Shown here: in pieces, positions 8,418 to 18,940 of the stretch
How positions within the stretch are numbered: the stretch's first letter is position 1
Layout: every line of letters begins with the position of its first letter
Assembly: GCF_004310395.1 (NCBI RefSeq)
Contig: NZ_BFAX01000005.1
Span: 1 to 64,000, forward strand
Direction of reading: 5' to 3'
DNA: 64,000 nucleotides
Origin: Methanofervidicoccus abyssi
GTDB lineage: Archaea > AGJL01 > Methanococci > Methanococcales > Methanococcaceae
The notes under the pieces: generated by a model
What the model saw: only the letters and a program-made list of their open reading frames with translations
Database searches by the model: none
What the model was told of the DNA's origin: nothing
Program-made: the position numbers and the translations under genes

Positions 8418-9782
8418 ATGATAACAACAGTATTCAAAGATAAAAAAATCTACGAGAAATACAGAAAAACTGTGAATGAAATTGCTGAGAAGATAAAGAA
8501 TCATCAGGGGTTGATAAGGATAATTACTCACTACGATACAGATGGACTGGCTTCAGGCACTATACTCATAAAGATGTTATACAGATTAAACAAGAACTTC
8601 CACCTCTCTATTGTGGAGCATCTAAATGAGAAGGTTATAAACAGAATATATAACAACGAGTACAACAACACCCTCTATATTTTCTGTGATATGGGTAGTG
8701 CCTACATCGACACAATTGCAGGGAAGGACATGAATGCCATCATCTTAGATCACCATCCTCCAAAGTTGAGATATACCAAAGTTGAAGAAGTGCATCAACT
8801 TAACCCTCACCTATTCAACCTCAATGGGGTACGGGAGGTATCTGCAAGTGGTGTCTGTTATCTAGTGGCGAGGGAATATGAGTTTTACGACCTAAGTATA
8901 TTCGCCATTGTAGGTGCTATTGGAGACGTGCAACATGAACCTTTCATAGGTATGAACAAGTTTATAGTAAACGAGGCGAGGGAACACAGGTATCTAAGGA
9001 ACATAGTAAAGGATATTATATACAATGCCTATGATCTCCCTATCTGGCAGTCTATATTGTATTCCACAAAACCCTATATTAAGGAGTTAAGTGATGAAGA
9101 GAGTGTAATGAACCTACTCAAGGAAGTAGATATAGATCCTAACAAAACCTACTTAGAAGAAGAGGAGAAGAATAGATTAGTTTCTGCTCTTAAGAGGTAT
9201 GTAGATGAGTCCCAGATTGTTGTAGATAGGTACATTATAAACCATAAGATAGAAGATGCCTACTATCTATCGGAGATTCTTAACGCCTGTGGTAAGAAAG
9301 GCATGGGTTCTGTGGGCATAGGTGTCGCCTTAGAAGATGACGAGTGTATCAAGATAGGAAAAAAGATCTATATTAAGTACAAGAATGATATAATAGAACA
9401 ACTTAAGAATATAGAACTTCATAAATTGAACAATATAGAGTATTTCTTTGGAAAGAAAGGTACTATTGGACATATGGCCTCTCTACTTGTAAGGGATAAA
9501 CCAGTTATTGGTATCTACGAGGAGGAAGGGTACTATAAGATGTCTTCCAGGGGTAACAGGTTGTTGGTGGAGAAGGGATTAGACCTCTCAAAGGTTATGA
9601 GTATCGCTTCCCAATTTGGAGGTAGTGGTGGAGGTCATAACATAGCCTCTGGAGCGAGAATACCTAAGATATACCTCAACGCTTTCCTACAGAAGGTAGA
9701 TGAGATCGTAGGGAATCAATTGAAGAGAAGGGAGAGAGAAATGGAGAACAGAGAAGAAGTAGATAATAAAGGTACTGATTAA
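8418..9782 (+). CDS. RecJ-like DHH-family nuclease
   Basis: A 454-aa DHH/DHHA1 phosphoesterase of the archaeal RecJ group, some members of which associate with GINS at the replication fork and others act on RNA. Motif I is THYDTDGLASG, motif II FCDMGS, motif III ILDHHPPK and motif IV AIVGAIGD; the C-terminal DHHA1 domain ends in FGGSGGGHNIASGARIP, which grips the nucleic acid. Start placed at ATG 8418 because GAGGGAT lies just ahead; a TTG four codons upstream is possible. The acidic and basic C-terminal tail after residue 430 is lineage-specific. Confidence 0.85.
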   Translation: MITTVFKDKKIYEKYRKTVNEIAEKIKNHQGLIRIITHYDTDGLASGTILIKMLYRLNKNFHLSIVEHLNEKVINRIYNNEYNNTLYIFCDMGSAYIDTIAGKDMNAIILDHHPPKLRYTKVEEVHQLNPHLFNLNGVREVSASGVCYLVAREYEFYDLSIFAIVGAIGDVQHEPFIGMNKFIVNEAREHRYLRNIVKDIIYNAYDLPIWQSILYSTKPYIKELSDEESVMNLLKEVDIDPNKTYLEEEEKNRLVSALKRYVDESQIVVDRYIINHKIEDAYYLSEILNACGKKGMGSVGIGVALEDDECIKIGKKIYIKYKNDIIEQLKNIELHKLNNIEYFFGKKGTIGHMASLLVRDKPVIGIYEEEGYYKMSSRGNRLLVEKGLDLSKVMSIASQFGGSGGGHNIASGARIPKIYLNAFLQKVDEIVGNQLKRREREMENREEVDNKGTD

Positions 9783-10311
9783 AGAATATATGGAACTAAT
9801 AACCTGTCGAAAATCGTAAATAAAATAAATAAAAATAATAATCGTAAATAAAATAACAAAAAGTAAATAAAGTATAATTTAAACTCTGGTTAATACCTAA
9901 TATATCCTTCTATCCCTCTAGACTATATATTATATACTATGAAAAGTGAGATAAAATTTCCGTTAATCTCCTTTCTTAGAAGTTTTTACTCCTTTTCTGT
10001 TATTTCTCTTTATGTTTTTTATAAATATTATTATTTTTTTGATCATGAAAATTCTTATTATTTTATCGAGGTCTCCATAGTAGTTGTTGTTCGATATAAT
10101 ATTTTTGTTGCTATATTATAAAAAATAAAAACCTACAATTAGTTATCCATGATATAGAAGTTCCTACAACCTTTAGACATGAATTAAGAAGCTATAATCA
10201 TTAAACATTTAGAGAATATTTCTAACAGTGATAAAATATAAAAGATTTCTATAAACAGTTAAATTTTTATCTTTTTAACTATCACTTTATGAGAAAAGAG
10301 TCTATAATTGT
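9783..10311. other. Long AT-rich spacer, no gene recognised
   Basis: About 530 bp between two convergent genes. Short A/T-dominated frames exist, one of 60 codons starting at 9939, but composition (runs of Phe, Tyr, Ile), lack of a binding site and lack of any familiar motif argue against coding. Two copies of AATCGTAAATAAAATAA occur at about 9812 and 9840. No RNA gene seen. Confidence 0.5.
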
Positions 10312-10833
10312 TTAAAAATCCCATCTCTTAAGCACATTGTAAATAGGACCACTCCTTGTTAAGGTACTCTTCATCAACACTATACTATCTACATAGAGAG
10401 TTCCTATATCTACATCTCTGTATTTCTTTATTCTCTCTTTAAGAATTTTTTTATCCTTAAGAAACTTCACCCTTCCTATGGTTATGTGTGGTACATACTC
10501 CCTCTCCTTTTTAAAGTTCAACCCTTGAAGCTTCATATCCACCTCTTCAAAAAGAGGCACGAGATTGGAGGCTCCCACCCAGATAACCCTTATATAGTTC
10601 TCATTGGGAAATACTCCCAAACCCCCTATATGACTCTCAACAGGTTCTATGGATAGATCCATATTCTTAATATCTTCAACAGTTTTTTCCTCGATTTCCC
10701 CAAGAAATTTAACTGTAATATGGAGGTTCTCCCTTTCGACTAATTTGATCCCCTCTATTTTGAAGTTACTCTTTAGATTCTCCAGTTCCTCAACTATCTC
10801 ATCACTTAACTCAATTGCTAAAAAGCACCTCAT
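10312..10833 (-). CDS. thpR: RNA 2',3'-cyclic phosphodiesterase
   Basis: A 173-aa member of the LigT/2H phosphoesterase family that opens 2',3'-cyclic phosphates at RNA ends. Both catalytic HxTx motifs are present: HITVKFLG (about residues 43-50) and HITIGRVKF (about 125-133). It begins four bases after the stop of the Trm112-like gene and its GTGA binding site lies in that junction, so the two are translated from one message with purB and apgM. In the cell it may act in RNA end processing; the physiological substrate in archaea is not settled. Confidence 0.9.
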   Translation of the reverse strand: MRCFLAIELSDEIVEELENLKSNFKIEGIKLVERENLHITVKFLGEIEEKTVEDIKNMDLSIEPVESHIGGLGVFPNENYIRVIWVGASNLVPLFEEVDMKLQGLNFKKEREYVPHITIGRVKFLKDKKILKERIKKYRDVDIGTLYVDSIVLMKSTLTRSGPIYNVLKRWDF

Positions 10834-10837
10834 ATTT

Positions 10838-10999
10838 TCACTTCTTTAACAATATAGGAATATCATTTATTATAGGGTATTCTTCCTTACATCTTTTACA
10901 TAGAAGTTTATATCTTCTATACTTTTCTTCCACAAGTTCCAACTCCCCTCTACAGGATGGACACTGAAGTATATCTAAGTATTCCCTTATCCACGTCAT
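10838..10999 (-). CDS. Trm112-like zinc-ribbon protein
   Basis: A 53-aa gene that is easy to overlook. It reads MTWIREYLDILQCPSCRG, then a basic middle and LCKRCKEEYPIINDIPILL. The CxxC...CxxC knuckle followed by YPI..DIP.LL is the hallmark of Trm112/UPF0434 proteins, which are small activators of RNA and protein methyltransferases. The ATG overlaps the purB stop as ATGA, and thpR follows after 4 nt, so it is translationally coupled to both. The methyltransferase partner is not in the cluster. Confidence 0.82.
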   Translation of the reverse strand: MTWIREYLDILQCPSCRGELELVEEKYRRYKLLCKRCKEEYPIINDIPILLKK

Positions 11000-12339
11000 C
11001 TTCTCAACTCTTTTATAACGTTATCTACTATCTTTGGAGCGAGTCCTATATAGGTGGAATAATCAAACAGCTCCTCTAGCTCCTCTTCACGGAGATACTT
11101 CATAATCTCATCATCTTCTCTTAGAACTTCCTTAAGATGCCTACTTTCTTCGTAGGCTCTCATGGTACATCTTCTCACTACTTCATGGGCTCTCTGTCTT
11201 CCCATCCCCTTCTTAGCAAGGGTCATCATCACCCTCTCAGCCATTATAAGTCCCTTTGTCAATTCCAAGTTTCTCTTTACATTCTCCTTATTTACCCTCA
11301 ATTTTCTAATACCCTTTATACTCAGATTTAATATATGGTCTAAGAGTACACAGGATTCAGAGAAGAGACACCTCTCTGCAGAGGAGTTTGTTAGATCCCT
11401 CTCCTCCCATAGGGGAATGTTGTCAAAACCTGCAAGGACATTTGCCTTGATTATCCTCGAGAGACCACAGATCTGTTCAAAAGTTATTGGATTTCTTTTA
11501 TGAGGCATTGTAGAACTTCCAACCTGTTTCTTAGGATCGAACTCCTCCTCCAATTCTCCAATCTCTGTCCTCTGCATGTTTCTAACTGTTACCCCTATCT
11601 TATTTAGGGTCTGGGCAATAAGGGCAAGAGTGGCCAGAAATTCTCCATGTCTATCCCTCTGAATAACCTGGTTGGAGATAAGAACTGGGGTTAATCCTAA
11701 AATCTCCCCTACCTTCTTATGTACCTCCATACCTTTATCTCCAAGTGCTGCCATGGTACCTACAGCCCCAGTAACCATGGAGACACAGAGTCTCTTTTTA
11801 CACTCTTTGAGTCTATCTATATGCCTCTGGATCTCAGAAGCCCAGAGGGCGAACCTCATACCGTAAGTTGTAGGGATGGCATGTTGTCCATGAGTTCTTC
11901 CAATACAGACGGTGTATTTATGCTCCTCTGCCTTCTTAAGTAGTTCTTCCTTTAACTCCTCCAACTTCCCAAGTAGAATATCTATGGTCTCCTTAAACTG
12001 TAAGGACTGGGCGGTATCTACTATGTCGTTGGATGTTACACCAAAGTGGACATACTCCCCAGCATTTCCTTCACATACCTCTGCAAGAGCTTTTACCATG
12101 GCCATAATATCATGTTTTATCTCCCTCTCGATCTCTTTAACCCTCTCTAACTTCACGTATTTTGTAGACGCCTTTCTACAGATCTCCATAGCAGCTTCTT
12201 TAGGTACAATACCAAGTTCTCCTTGAGCCTTTGCAATAGCACCTTCTACCTCAAGCATCTTCTGTAGTCTATTCTCTTCATCCCAGATTCTCTTCATCTC
12301 CTCTGAACCGTATCTATAGTCTATAGGATGCACTGCCAT
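10996..12339 (-). CDS. purB: Adenylosuccinate lyase
   Basis: A 447-aa fumarase/aspartase superfamily enzyme that releases fumarate from SAICAR and from adenylosuccinate in purine synthesis. The family signature GSSTMPHKRNP (about residues 276-286) holds the catalytic Ser loop, and the His-containing GRTHGQHAIP block (about 147-156) is also intact. Length is normal. It starts 11 nt after apgM and overlaps the Trm112-like gene, so it sits in a four-gene minus-strand cluster. GGGGTATTAAAT precedes its ATG. Confidence 0.96.
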   Translation of the reverse strand: MAVHPIDYRYGSEEMKRIWDEENRLQKMLEVEGAIAKAQGELGIVPKEAAMEICRKASTKYVKLERVKEIEREIKHDIMAMVKALAEVCEGNAGEYVHFGVTSNDIVDTAQSLQFKETIDILLGKLEELKEELLKKAEEHKYTVCIGRTHGQHAIPTTYGMRFALWASEIQRHIDRLKECKKRLCVSMVTGAVGTMAALGDKGMEVHKKVGEILGLTPVLISNQVIQRDRHGEFLATLALIAQTLNKIGVTVRNMQRTEIGELEEEFDPKKQVGSSTMPHKRNPITFEQICGLSRIIKANVLAGFDNIPLWEERDLTNSSAERCLFSESCVLLDHILNLSIKGIRKLRVNKENVKRNLELTKGLIMAERVMMTLAKKGMGRQRAHEVVRRCTMRAYEESRHLKEVLREDDEIMKYLREEELEELFDYSTYIGLAPKIVDNVIKELRR

Positions 12340-12350
12340 ATTTAATACCC

Positions 12351-13571
12351 CTAAGCACCGTATTTTTCAGATTTATTTATAAGATCTAAGAGTATAGGCA
12401 TAATATACTTACCTTTTATCCAGCATAGGCCTCCCTTGTAAGTGGAGAACTCGTCAAATCTATCTACATCGTCTGGCCTAACACTTTTACCCCATATTAC
12501 TATAGGGACAGGATCTGCAGAGTGGTCTCTCACCTCTATTGGAGAACTGTGATCCCCAGTTACTACAATATAAACCTCCTCCCTATCTATGTTGTTCAGT
12601 ATATACTCCAACATCCTATCTATATTTTCAAGTACCTTTACCTTCGTCTCGTAGTCTCCGTCATGGGAAGCCTCATCGGCACCTTTTACATTAACCATTA
12701 TAAAGTCGTAATTTTTAATACTTTCTACAACAGCCCTGGCCTTACCCATGTAGTTTGTAGAAGGAGTGCCTGTAGCACCCTCTACAGGTATAAAGTCCAG
12801 CTCTACCATCTTCCCAATACCTTTTATCAGTCCAGTACCTGCAATACAGGCACCCCTTAACTTGTATCTCTCATAAAATGGTTCTATATAAGGTACCATC
12901 CCTCCTCCTCTAGGTAGGATGATATTTCCAGGAAGTAATCCTTTCTTCCTTCTATCTTCGTTTACTGGGTGATTATTCAATCTCTCGTAGGAGATTTTTA
13001 TAAGTTTATTGAGGATATCTGCAGTCCTCTTTGCCTCCGGAGAACTATCTAAGGGCTTAACCTCAGATACCTTAACACCTACTTTATGAGGATCTCCATC
13101 TGATACCTTATCACTTAACCCCTCCCCCCTTAGAACAAGGGCTGCCCTATAACCTCCAGACTCCTTAAATATTACCTTAACTCCATCTATCTCCAACCCA
13201 TCTATAACCTTTTCAAGTTCCTTAGTTTCTTTTATTCTCCCTGCTCTTCTATCCAAAACCTTGAAGTTCTCATCTACAGTGGCGAAGTTACACCTAAATG
13301 CAACATCCCCAGGCTTCACCTCTATACCTACACCTGCTGCCTCAAAGGGACCTCTACCAGTGTAATACTTATAAGGATCGTATCCAAGGAGTGCTAAGTG
13401 GGCAGTATCACTCCCAGGTCTTACTCCTATATCTACGGCATTCATTATCCCACAGATCCCCTCTTTAGCCATTCCATCTAATGTTGGAGTGTTCGCCTCC
13501 TTTAAAGGAGTATTTCCTTTAGAGTTAGGCCTATCTCCCAATCCATCTATAATAAAAAGTATTATCTTCAC
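12351..13571 (-). CDS. apgM: Cofactor-independent phosphoglycerate mutase (archaeal ApgM)
   Basis: A 406-aa alkaline-phosphatase superfamily enzyme interconverting 3- and 2-phosphoglycerate. Seen are the N-terminal metal site IIDGLGDRP, the catalytic-serine region [25 protein letters not shown] and the C-terminal metal ligands in [20 protein letters not shown]. Start is taken as GTG at 13571, four bases after GGTGAT; TTG at 13583 lacks a site. It heads the apgM-purB-trm112-thpR cluster and is divergent from the amidohydrolase at 13699. Confidence 0.93.
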   Translation of the reverse strand: MKIILFIIDGLGDRPNSKGNTPLKEANTPTLDGMAKEGICGIMNAVDIGVRPGSDTAHLALLGYDPYKYYTGRGPFEAAGVGIEVKPGDVAFRCNFATVDENFKVLDRRAGRIKETKELEKVIDGLEIDGVKVIFKESGGYRAALVLRGEGLSDKVSDGDPHKVGVKVSEVKPLDSSPEAKRTADILNKLIKISYERLNNHPVNEDRRKKGLLPGNIILPRGGGMVPYIEPFYERYKLRGACIAGTGLIKGIGKMVELDFIPVEGATGTPSTNYMGKARAVVESIKNYDFIMVNVKGADEASHDGDYETKVKVLENIDRMLEYILNNIDREEVYIVVTGDHSSPIEVRDHSADPVPIVIWGKSVRPDDVDRFDEFSTYKGGLCWIKGKYIMPILLDLINKSEKYGA

Positions 13572-13698
13572 AGATATCACCAAAGGGTTGTGGATTACAG
13601 AACAAATAAAGTTTCACATTTTATTTTTTATAATCTCTTTTATTATTATTTTTATTATTATTGATTAATATATTAAAAGAGTAATTTAAAGGTGAACC

Positions 13699-14847
13699 AT
13701 GTATTCTAGAGATACTGTTTATCTAAAATCCCACTTCCTATATGGTGAAGACTTCCAATACAGAAAAGGTGTTCTTGTAATTGAAGATGGTATAATAAAA
13801 GGATTTACAAGAGAATATATAAGAGATCCAATTTCTCATAAAGGTGTTGTGATACCTCCCCTTATAAACGCCCATACTCATATAGGAGATAATATTATAA
13901 AAGATGTAGGGATAAACAAAACCTTAGATGAACTTGTAAAACCTCCCGATGGACTGAAACATAGATTTTTAAATACCTGTAGTGATGAGGAGTTAATAGA
14001 TGGGATGTTAGATGGGTTGGAAGAGCTTAAAAATAATGGTGTAACTTACTTCTGTGATTTTAGGGAAGGGGGGTTAAAGGGTGTGTATCTTCTAAAAAGG
14101 GCATACAATAAGTATAACAGAGAGTTTCCATACCCTATAATATTAGGGAGACCTACAACTTACAATAAAGAAGATCTAAAAAATGAGATAAGAAAGATTC
14201 TGAAGGTGGTAGATGGAATAGGGCTAAGTGGATGTAACGAGTATTCAGATGAAGACCTGAAGGTTATCAGAAAGTTAGACTACAAAATATTCTCCATCCA
14301 TGCCAATGAACATAAAGGTTCTATAGAGTTCTCTAAAAGTACTTATGGAATGAGTGAGATAGAGAGGATAATAGATCTAAAACTCCATCCCACATTTATC
14401 GTACATGCTACCTATACAACTCCTTACGAGGCACAGCTTTTAAGAGAGTGTAACATAGCAGTTGTTGTATGTCCAAGAGCAAATGCCTCCTTTAACGTAG
14501 GGTTACCGGATATCAAAAACCTACTGAATAATGACGTACTTGTTGGATTGGGGACTGATAACTTTATGGCTAACTCTCCCTCTATACTTAAGGAGATGGA
14601 TTTTATATACAAAATATACCATATAGATCCCAAAGAGATACTTAGATTCTCCACGATAAACAACTGTAAAATACTGGGACTTGAAGGGATTGGATTGATA
14701 GAGGAAGGTTATAAAGGGATATTTACCTTCATAAGGGACTGTCCTTCTATAAGATATTCAAAGAATATAGTTGCTTCTATAATAACGAGATGTGAAAAGG
14801 GAGATATCGTAATTTACGGGGGAAATAATGATAGGGGAGCTTATTAA
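13699..14847 (+). CDS. Amidohydrolase-superfamily protein, substrate unknown
   Basis: A 382-aa metal-dependent hydrolase with the deaminase-type layout: a small beta domain, PPLINAHTHIGD with the two-histidine metal motif (about residues 56-65), IHANEH (about 200), HATY (about 239) and the final Asp in VGLGTDNFMAN (about 281-285). This fits chlorohydrolase and guanine or adenosine-type deaminases, but the set is distinct from 5'-deoxyadenosine deaminase. Its last 20 bp overlap the UbiD-type decarboxylase, so the two are co-translated and may share a pathway. I would not name a substrate. Confidence 0.75.
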   Translation: MYSRDTVYLKSHFLYGEDFQYRKGVLVIEDGIIKGFTREYIRDPISHKGVVIPPLINAHTHIGDNIIKDVGINKTLDELVKPPDGLKHRFLNTCSDEELIDGMLDGLEELKNNGVTYFCDFREGGLKGVYLLKRAYNKYNREFPYPIILGRPTTYNKEDLKNEIRKILKVVDGIGLSGCNEYSDEDLKVIRKLDYKIFSIHANEHKGSIEFSKSTYGMSEIERIIDLKLHPTFIVHATYTTPYEAQLLRECNIAVVVCPRANASFNVGLPDIKNLLNNDVLVGLGTDNFMANSPSILKEMDFIYKIYHIDPKEILRFSTINNCKILGLEGIGLIEEGYKGIFTFIRDCPSIRYSKNIVASIITRCEKGDIVIYGGNNDRGAY

Positions 14848-16099
14848 CTCCATAGAAAAGATAGAGGTACCTTCTGCAGATAGAAAATTCGGTATAACTA
14901 GGATACTGAAAAAATACGATGGAATTCCCGTGTATATAAAGGATGTAAATGGCTATGAGGTTATAGGAAACCTATGTAATAGGGAAACAATAGCTAAAAG
15001 TCTGGGAATTTCTGTAAAGGATCTTACGAGACATATGTTAAGTTGTATGGAGAGGGAAAAAGAGGGAAAATTAGTTATAAACAACAAGTTGAAGAAAGAG
15101 TATATAGAAGATGATCCTAGGGAGATAAACAACTATCCAATACCAATATACTACCCTAAGGATGGAGGGCCCTATATTACTTCAGGTGTTGTAATTGTAA
15201 AAGATAAAGATTATGGAGTTAATGCCTCTATACATAGGATACTTGTAAAGGAAGATCATTTAGTAATCAGGATGGTAGAACAGAGACATCTCCACTGTAT
15301 ATATACGAAAAATATCCAGGATGGAGAAGTAGACGTCGCCATAGTAATAGGAGTCCACCCTGCTGTACTTCTAGCCGCAGCTACTTCTGGAGATATCACA
15401 TTCAACGAGTTGAGATACGCTTCTGTCTTAATGGGAGAACCCTTAGAACTTATAAAGTGTGATACTGTAGATCTAGAGGTACCTCCTGGAGAGTTTATCA
15501 TCGAAGGTAAAATCACTAAGGAGATGGAAGAAGAAGGCCCCTTTGTTGATATCACTGGAACCTACGACAAGGTTAGAAAACAGCCAGTTATAAAGATAAC
15601 ATCCCTAAAGAGAAAAGAAAACCCTATATTTCACGCCCTCCTACCTGGAGGAATAGAGCACAAGGTACTTATGGGATTGCCCCAGGAACCTAGGATATTT
15701 AAAGGTGTAAGGAATGTAGTGCCAACTGTAAAGGATGTTGTATTAACAGAAGGAGGATGTTGCTGGCTACATGCTGTAATATCTATTGAAAAGAGAACGG
15801 AAGGAGATGGAAAGAATACAATACTTGCAGCCTTAGCTTCCCATCCGAGTTTAAAGCATGTAGTGGTTGTAGATGACGATATAGATATACACAACCCCAA
15901 GGATGTGGAATACGCTATAGCGACGAGAGTACAGGCTGATAGGGATGTGGTTATAATAAAAGGTGCTAAAGGATCTTCCCTAGATCCTTCAATAGATGAA
16001 GACAAAACAACTGCAAAGATGGGTATAGATGCCACTATAAGTTTAAGAAAAAATAGGGATGATTTTATTAGGGTAGAAATATCTAAAGATAGATTTTAA
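14828..16099 (+). CDS. UbiD-family decarboxylase (probable anhydromevalonate phosphate decarboxylase)
   Basis: A 423-aa UbiD-fold enzyme, which uses prenylated FMN to decarboxylate unsaturated acids. Family blocks include IPIYYPKDGGPYITSGV, GVHPAVLLAAATSGD, LVDLEVPPGEF-like text (VDLEVPPGEFIIEG), EEEGPFVDITGTYD with acidic catalytic residues and the C-terminal KMGIDAT. In archaea with the modified mevalonate route the UbiD homologue decarboxylates trans-anhydromevalonate 5-phosphate to isopentenyl phosphate (shown for Aeropyrum pernix); assigning that role here is inference. Start overlaps the amidohydrolase by 20 bp. A UbiX partner is not in the window. Confidence 0.8.
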   Translation: MIGELINSIEKIEVPSADRKFGITRILKKYDGIPVYIKDVNGYEVIGNLCNRETIAKSLGISVKDLTRHMLSCMEREKEGKLVINNKLKKEYIEDDPREINNYPIPIYYPKDGGPYITSGVVIVKDKDYGVNASIHRILVKEDHLVIRMVEQRHLHCIYTKNIQDGEVDVAIVIGVHPAVLLAAATSGDITFNELRYASVLMGEPLELIKCDTVDLEVPPGEFIIEGKITKEMEEEGPFVDITGTYDKVRKQPVIKITSLKRKENPIFHALLPGGIEHKVLMGLPQEPRIFKGVRNVVPTVKDVVLTEGGCCWLHAVISIEKRTEGDGKNTILAALASHPSLKHVVVVDDDIDIHNPKDVEYAIATRVQADRDVVIIKGAKGSSLDPSIDEDKTTAKMGIDATISLRKNRDDFIRVEISKDRF

Positions 16100-16357
16100 A
16101 AATTTGAAGATGCTAGAACTTAATGAATAAAGAGATTATCCAAGCCAAAGTGTAAGGAATTCTGTCTTCTTCGAAGATCATAATGAAGTCTATCTATCCC
16201 GTAAATTGCCTTATCCGGAGAAATGAAAATTGACATTAAATAAATAATTTGTTCATTACCATTATCATAATTTTAATTTACTTTGGATTAAAGATATTTA
16301 TATCACATTCCCATCTACTAATAAATGTCTTCAAAGTTTCAACGGAGGAGGTATAGT

Positions 16358-18940
16358 ATGAAAGAAGTGTTAGAAAAGATTCACAAATTTTTCAAGAAAC
16401 ATGAACATCTAAAGTTGATTCTTATTCTACTGCTTATAGGTCTTATAAGTTTCCAACTGAGGGCTCAACCTGCAGATATGGGATTTACTAATAGCGAGGT
16501 ATTAAAAGAGGTGTTCTCCGATGAACATGGAAGGATGTATCTTGTAGGGTTGGATCCTTACTACTATCTGAGACTTACTGAGAACTACTACAACCATGGT
16601 TATCTCGGAGAAACGTTGAAGTATATAAATGGGAAGTGGGTACCTTACGACACCTGCCAGTATGCTCCTCCTGGTCATCCAATAACTATACCTGTACCTG
16701 CCATAACCTATGCAACTATCATAGTGTATGAAATATGGCATTCCATAGATCCAACAGTAACTCTAATGAACGCAGCCTTCTGGGTACCTCCTCTTCTAAG
16801 TACCCTCTTAGGTATACCTATCTTCTTCATAGTTAGGAGAGTTACCAGAAGTAATATTGGTGGGGTTGTAGGGGCATTAACTATAGTCTCCACCCCTACA
16901 TTGCTCTATAAAACCTCTGCAGGTTTTGCTGATACTCCTATATTTGAGATATTGCCTATACTCTTCATAGTATGGTTTATTATGGAAGCTCTTCACAATC
17001 AGAAGAACTTGAAATTATCCCTAGTATATACACTCTTGGCAACACTTACAATGGTACTGGCCCCAAGGATGTGGAAAGGTTGGTGGTATGGATACTACAT
17101 AGTTGGAGTCTTCTTAGTACTGTATGCAGTATATACTCTCCTTATAAGTATATATAAGGACAAAATATCCCTTCCACTTTTAGTAGATGATATAAAGAGA
17201 CTTCTACCCATACTAAGTATTTTTATTCTTGGAAGTGCTCTTCTCATATCTCTACTTTATGGTGTAAATGTTTTCATGGGAGGTATCTTCTCACCATTTA
17301 AATTTATCAAAATAAAGGAAACTACCATGACCACAGGTTGGCCTAACGTATTTACCACAGTATCTGAACTTCAGACACCAACAATTAAAGAAATTGTAAA
17401 TGGAGCATTAGGGGATTTTTTATTATTTATATTAGGTGTCTTGGGAATATTAGCATCCTTTATCTCCATGAGGTATGAAAAGGAAAATATTAAGATAGAT
17501 CTGAAATACGCCCTCCTTCTTACAATATGGCTCGCTGCAACATATTATGCTGCTACAAAAGGAATAAGGTTTATCAGTTTAATGGCGCCTCCTCTCTCCA
17601 TAGGGGTGGGTATATTCATTGGACAGTTGGTGAATATTATAAACAGAAGGACTGATGAATTGATAAATTGGATAATTTATCCAACAGTTGGAATATTCTT
17701 CTTCTATACCTTGTTTAAGACACTCCCCAAGATACCAAAGATTATACTCCCCACAACTTACGTTCCAATCGCCGCCTATGGATTTCTACTTGTCTTAGGA
17801 ATACTTAGTATATACAAGATAACAGATATAGTAGTTTCTCATAATAACCGAATGAAAAAGATTGCTACTTTACTACTGGCACTGTCCTTAGTCTTACCTC
17901 CCTTAGCCAGTGCTGTTCCTTTCTATACTGCACCAACATTTAACAACGGTTGGAAGGAGGGATTAGATTGGATAAAGGAAGATACACCAAATAACACAGT
18001 AATTACTTGTTGGTGGGATAACGGACATATATACACCTGGGCTACAAGGAAGATGGTAACTTTCGACGGAGGAAGCCAGAACTCTCCGAGGGCCTATTGG
18101 GTAGGTAGAATCTTTGCAACATCCAACGAAAACCTATCAGTAGGTATAATAAGGATGCTCGCCACAAGTGGAGATAAAGCCTTTGAAAGGGGAGGTATCC
18201 TTATGAACTATACTCACAACAACGTATCTATGACAGTTAAAATACTCAATGAGATACTCCCGGTAAGTAGAAGTAAGGCCTATAAGATACTTACTGAGAA
18301 ATATCATCTAAGTGACAAAGATGCCAGAACACTTCTAAACTACACCCATCCAGAAAATCCTAACCCAGATTATCTTATTACCTACAACAGGATGACTGAT
18401 ATAGCTTCTGTCTGGAGTATGTTTGGTTTCTGGAATTTCGATTTACCTCCAGAAACTCCTGTCTATAAGAGAGAAAAAGGATATTATGTAAGGTTACCTG
18501 GAGGAAATGGATTTTTAATTAATAACTCTTTCGTAATTGTAACACCTATTCAAAAGATAGTGATAAAAAACAACACACTATACAGTTATGATATAGCTTA
18601 CGATATGGATAGAAATGCTATAGTAAGTAAAAATATAACAGAATTTCACAAAGTTATTGTGGAGTATGGAGATAAGTTGTATAGTAAAGTATTCAATAAA
18701 AATGGTGTCTATAGTTTAATTGTTAGAGTGAAATCTTTAGATAACAAAAGATATGTGATATACGCGTGGATATCAACAAGAAACCTGGAAGACAGTATAT
18801 ACACAAAACTTCACTTCTTAGATGGTGCTGGATTGAAACATATTAAACTGGTTAAGGCTACATGGGATCCTACAAATCCAGGAATACAGCCAGGATTCAA
18901 GATATACAGGGTAGATTACGGAAAAGAGTATTTAAATTAA
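16358..18940 (+). CDS. aglB: Archaeal oligosaccharyltransferase
   Basis: An STT3/AglB protein of 860 aa that transfers the lipid-linked glycan to Asn in N-x-S/T sequons of surface proteins, archaellins and pilins. About 13 hydrophobic helices form the N-terminal half; the first loop has the metal-binding GLDPYYYLR, the second DxE-type site is FADTPIFE, and the soluble domain carries the catalytic-pocket motif TCWWDNGH (about residues 560-567), the methanococcal variant of WWDYG. Start at ATG 16358 is chosen because GGAGGTATAGT precedes it; an ATG 11 codons upstream has no site. The secreted protein at 2695 and pilin at 33016 are plausible substrates. Confidence 0.93.
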   Translation: MKEVLEKIHKFFKKHEHLKLILILLLIGLISFQLRAQPADMGFTNSEVLKEVFSDEHGRMYLVGLDPYYYLRLTENYYNHGYLGETLKYINGKWVPYDTCQYAPPGHPITIPVPAITYATIIVYEIWHSIDPTVTLMNAAFWVPPLLSTLLGIPIFFIVRRVTRSNIGGVVGALTIVSTPTLLYKTSAGFADTPIFEILPILFIVWFIMEALHNQKNLKLSLVYTLLATLTMVLAPRMWKGWWYGYYIVGVFLVLYAVYTLLISIYKDKISLPLLVDDIKRLLPILSIFILGSALLISLLYGVNVFMGGIFSPFKFIKIKETTMTTGWPNVFTTVSELQTPTIKEIVNGALGDFLLFILGVLGILASFISMRYEKENIKIDLKYALLLTIWLAATYYAATKGIRFISLMAPPLSIGVGIFIGQLVNIINRRTDELINWIIYPTVGIFFFYTLFKTLPKIPKIILPTTYVPIAAYGFLLVLGILSIYKITDIVVSHNNRMKKIATLLLALSLVLPPLASAVPFYTAPTFNNGWKEGLDWIKEDTPNNTVITCWWDNGHIYTWATRKMVTFDGGSQNSPRAYWVGRIFATSNENLSVGIIRMLATSGDKAFERGGILMNYTHNNVSMTVKILNEILPVSRSKAYKILTEKYHLSDKDARTLLNYTHPENPNPDYLITYNRMTDIASVWSMFGFWNFDLPPETPVYKREKGYYVRLPGGNGFLINNSFVIVTPIQKIVIKNNTLYSYDIAYDMDRNAIVSKNITEFHKVIVEYGDKLYSKVFNKNGVYSLIVRVKSLDNKRYVIYAWISTRNLEDSIYTKLHFLDGAGLKHIKLVKATWDPTNPGIQPGFKIYRVDYGKEYLN

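Noticed and set aside
9939-10121. 60-codon plus-strand frame in a long spacer
   Set aside because: Composition is what random AT-rich DNA gives (Phe, Tyr, Ile, Ser runs), there is no ribosome binding site and no familiar motif.
16325-16357. Longer aglB start (11 extra codons)
   Set aside because: No binding site before 16325, while GGAGGTATAGT directly precedes the ATG at 16358.
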